Source: Trichoplax adhaerens (taxonomy: Eukaryota > Placozoa > Uniplacotomia > Trichoplacea > Trichoplacidae). Taken from it: DNA of 64,000 bases. A program made the position numbers and the translations under genes. This document shows positions 62,187 through 64,000 of this stretch, piece after piece. How positions within the stretch are numbered: the first letter of the stretch is position 1; every line of letters begins with the position of its first letter. The notes under the pieces were generated by a model. It worked only from the letters and a program-made list of their open reading frames with translations. It ran no database searches and was not told where the DNA came from. The DNA is taken from NCBI RefSeq assembly GCF_000150275.1, contig NW_002060947.1, positions 8,278,043-8,342,042 of the forward strand. The letters are read 5' to 3'.

Positions 62187-62573
62187 TGGGCAAATGCAAG
62201 ATGGATTTCGGCATATTTTGTTGACATTTTGATACGTAACCTGCTGTACGTTTACGTTACGCAGGGTTGCAATGTATTATAGTTATTTGTGTCATTATAA
62301 TTCGGCTCCATGGTGTCAATCATTGCGCAGTAGCTAGAGAAAATCTTCGACTTGATGGAAGCTGTTGATGATACTATTGGCTTTATCAGCCATACCTATA
62401 ACCAAGGTTCATGACACATTCGATTGATATGTACATGTTGTATGGAGATATTGCACATTTTGACAACAATGTTTGTATTATTATATTGAATGATCTTTGA
62501 AAACCATTTGCTATAGGACATTAATTGTAAGATATCTCGTATAAGGCTATTACCTTCATGTTTAGATTACATT

Positions 62574-62579
62574 AATAAA
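62574..62579 (+). terminator. Polyadenylation signal of SYF2
   Basis: AATAAA about 390 nt past the stop codon is the first good hexamer downstream. Confidence 0.45.
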
Positions 62580-63309
62580 CGTGTTGAGTTTCAATGGCAA
62601 TTATTTGGCTGAAAGAAGTTGTTCGTTTCGTCTGAATCCCCACTACTTTGGCATTAAGTGTGTTTTGAGAAATCCAGTAGAAAGTGTACAATATATTCGA
62701 TTAAGCCCTGCTCTATCCATTGACCTTTGGTTGATTAACTGATTTACCTATTCCCTGTTATCTTGTATACTATTTAACGTGCTTGTCGAATCAATACTAT
62801 TAGATATAGTTCTTTGTACACGACGGATGATTGAATTAAGACTTTATTTATGCATTGCAATTGAACCAGTGAGACATGGTGTACAACACAGAGCACACTA
62901 CAGTCTACAGCATCATTTCATTTGGGAATAAACTTGAGCGAAAGGCACTGAGTAGAGTAGTATAGAAATTCACAACATAATAGTGATGTAAAACTGGCCT
63001 TTTAAGCACAATATCAGCGACTGGCCAGAAAGGATTTTCATCCTTCAAGCTAAATACTCCTTCTGTCTTGTGATTATGGGATTGGGATTAAGAATTTCTG
63101 TGGTGATACAGTATTTGTATAGCGATTGCACCCATTTCGGGTTGAAAATCAACAATTTGGTGGGGTTTTATCGGTTTGACAACTGTCCAATGGTGTCCAT
63201 TATTTATCATGAGAGACCCTTAAATTAGTTAGTGTCCATTTAGTGATTGGACTATAAAGACAAAATGCCTGGACTGGACATTCCTTTGGATGGACAGACG
63301 TCTGGCCTA
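62580..63309. other. Intergenic DNA after SYF2
   Basis: No open frame with a signature and no RNA gene was seen before the next TACAG island. Confidence 0.45.
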
Positions 63310-64000
63310 CTTACTGTACTGTAGGTCAATAAATTATGTCAAGCACTTTTTACTGTACAGTACTGTACAGTACAATACAGCAGAGTGTACAGTATAGTAC
63401 AGTACAGTACAGTAGTATGGCAGTATTTTACTATGCAGACAGTTGAGTTTGAATTGACTAATTTTTTCTAAATTAAGTAATATTACATTGTATTCCATTA
63501 GCTGTTACTAAGCTCTGCTTGGAAGCAGTAAATTTTAATCATGAATGTTATTCATATTGATACAAATGGTTTAGAGAACAGATATAGAAGATTCATACTG
63601 AGTACTGTATTGTACACTAGTGTACAGTAGTAATTTTTCGGTACAGTATGAAATGTCCGTTTTTTTGCGGAGAGTGTTCTGTCCAGCTGTCCAGATATTT
63701 TTCCAGGAGTCTATGATTAGTTTACACATGGACCGATGCAGTAACATACAAGTAAAGCAAACTGTACTGTACCAATTTGTAAGGAGACGTAACTCTGTAC
63801 CGGTCCGGTCCGGACAAGGCTATTTCTCCATGCTGGACTACTTTACCGCAGTGTATTGTACTGTACTGTACAGTATACTGTCCCCATTGTACAGTACAGT
63901 ACAGTACAGTTATAATAATTACTTCAGCTTGTTTTACCGGCAAGATCATATAGTACAGTACTGTACAGTACGCTACAGTACAGTACTGTCTATACTCAGT
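63310..64000. repeat. TACAG/CTGTA pentamer island at the right edge
   Basis: Clusters lie at 63314-63325, 63352-63375, 63385-63415, 63603-63630, 63763-63772, 63852-63910 and 63952-63990. Several contain the palindromic switch CTGTACAG. The island continues to the window edge, so its full extent is unknown. Confidence 0.85.

Overview
This window looks like AT-rich, intron-rich metazoan nuclear DNA. Every recognisable gene is split by GT-AG introns, there are no bacterial-style operons, and the families are animal ones: EGF plus D8C extracellular modules, an ankyrin/LRR/Roc-COR/kinase protein of the LRRK type, MGST3 and SYF2. A placozoan (Trichoplax-like) source fits the compact introns, base composition and gene set, but that is an inference, not a demonstrated identity.

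Layout from left to right. (1) 575-1985 is a diverged two-part tandem array with a period of about 380 bp. (2) 2298-4660 (+) is a complete five-exon MGST3 gene. (3) 8258-17439 (+) is a large modular extracellular gene with four cycles of [D8C - EGF - (EGF) - Ca-binding EGF], ending in one long exon with a fibrinogen-like start. Two tiny homologous candidate signal-peptide exons lie upstream. (4) 19205-19255 is a relic of that gene's last codons. 19741-24020 is a dead autonomous Helitron (Rep plus helicase) full of frameshifts. 25890-26264 is a relic of MGST3 exons 4-5. (5) 28574-31367 (+) is a second intact MGST3 gene with exon sizes identical to the first. (6) 32829-48935 (-) is a 22-exon LRRK1-like gene of about 2,966 codons, intact apart from one apparent extra base. 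(7) 48936-54634 has no recognisable gene but holds two old tandem arrays. (8) 54635-58152 (-) is a coiled-coil, low-complexity MAP7/ensconsin-like gene whose third exon carries a 14-bp duplication that breaks the frame. (9) 60619-62186 (+) is a complete six-exon SYF2 splicing factor gene.

Palindromic TACAG/CTGTA pentamer islands sit upstream of MGST3 copy 2 and SYF2 and at the right edge. Two of the islands carry the same 96-bp dispersed repeat. The left half records local block duplication (MGST3 and the D8C/EGF gene) followed by decay and Helitron insertion. The right half carries housekeeping and signalling genes. No functional link between neighbouring genes is evident.

Gene models were spliced by hand. 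Exon phases were checked and close exactly for MGST3 (both copies), the D8C/EGF gene and SYF2. LRRK closes after removing one base, and the MAP7-like gene after removing 14 bases.
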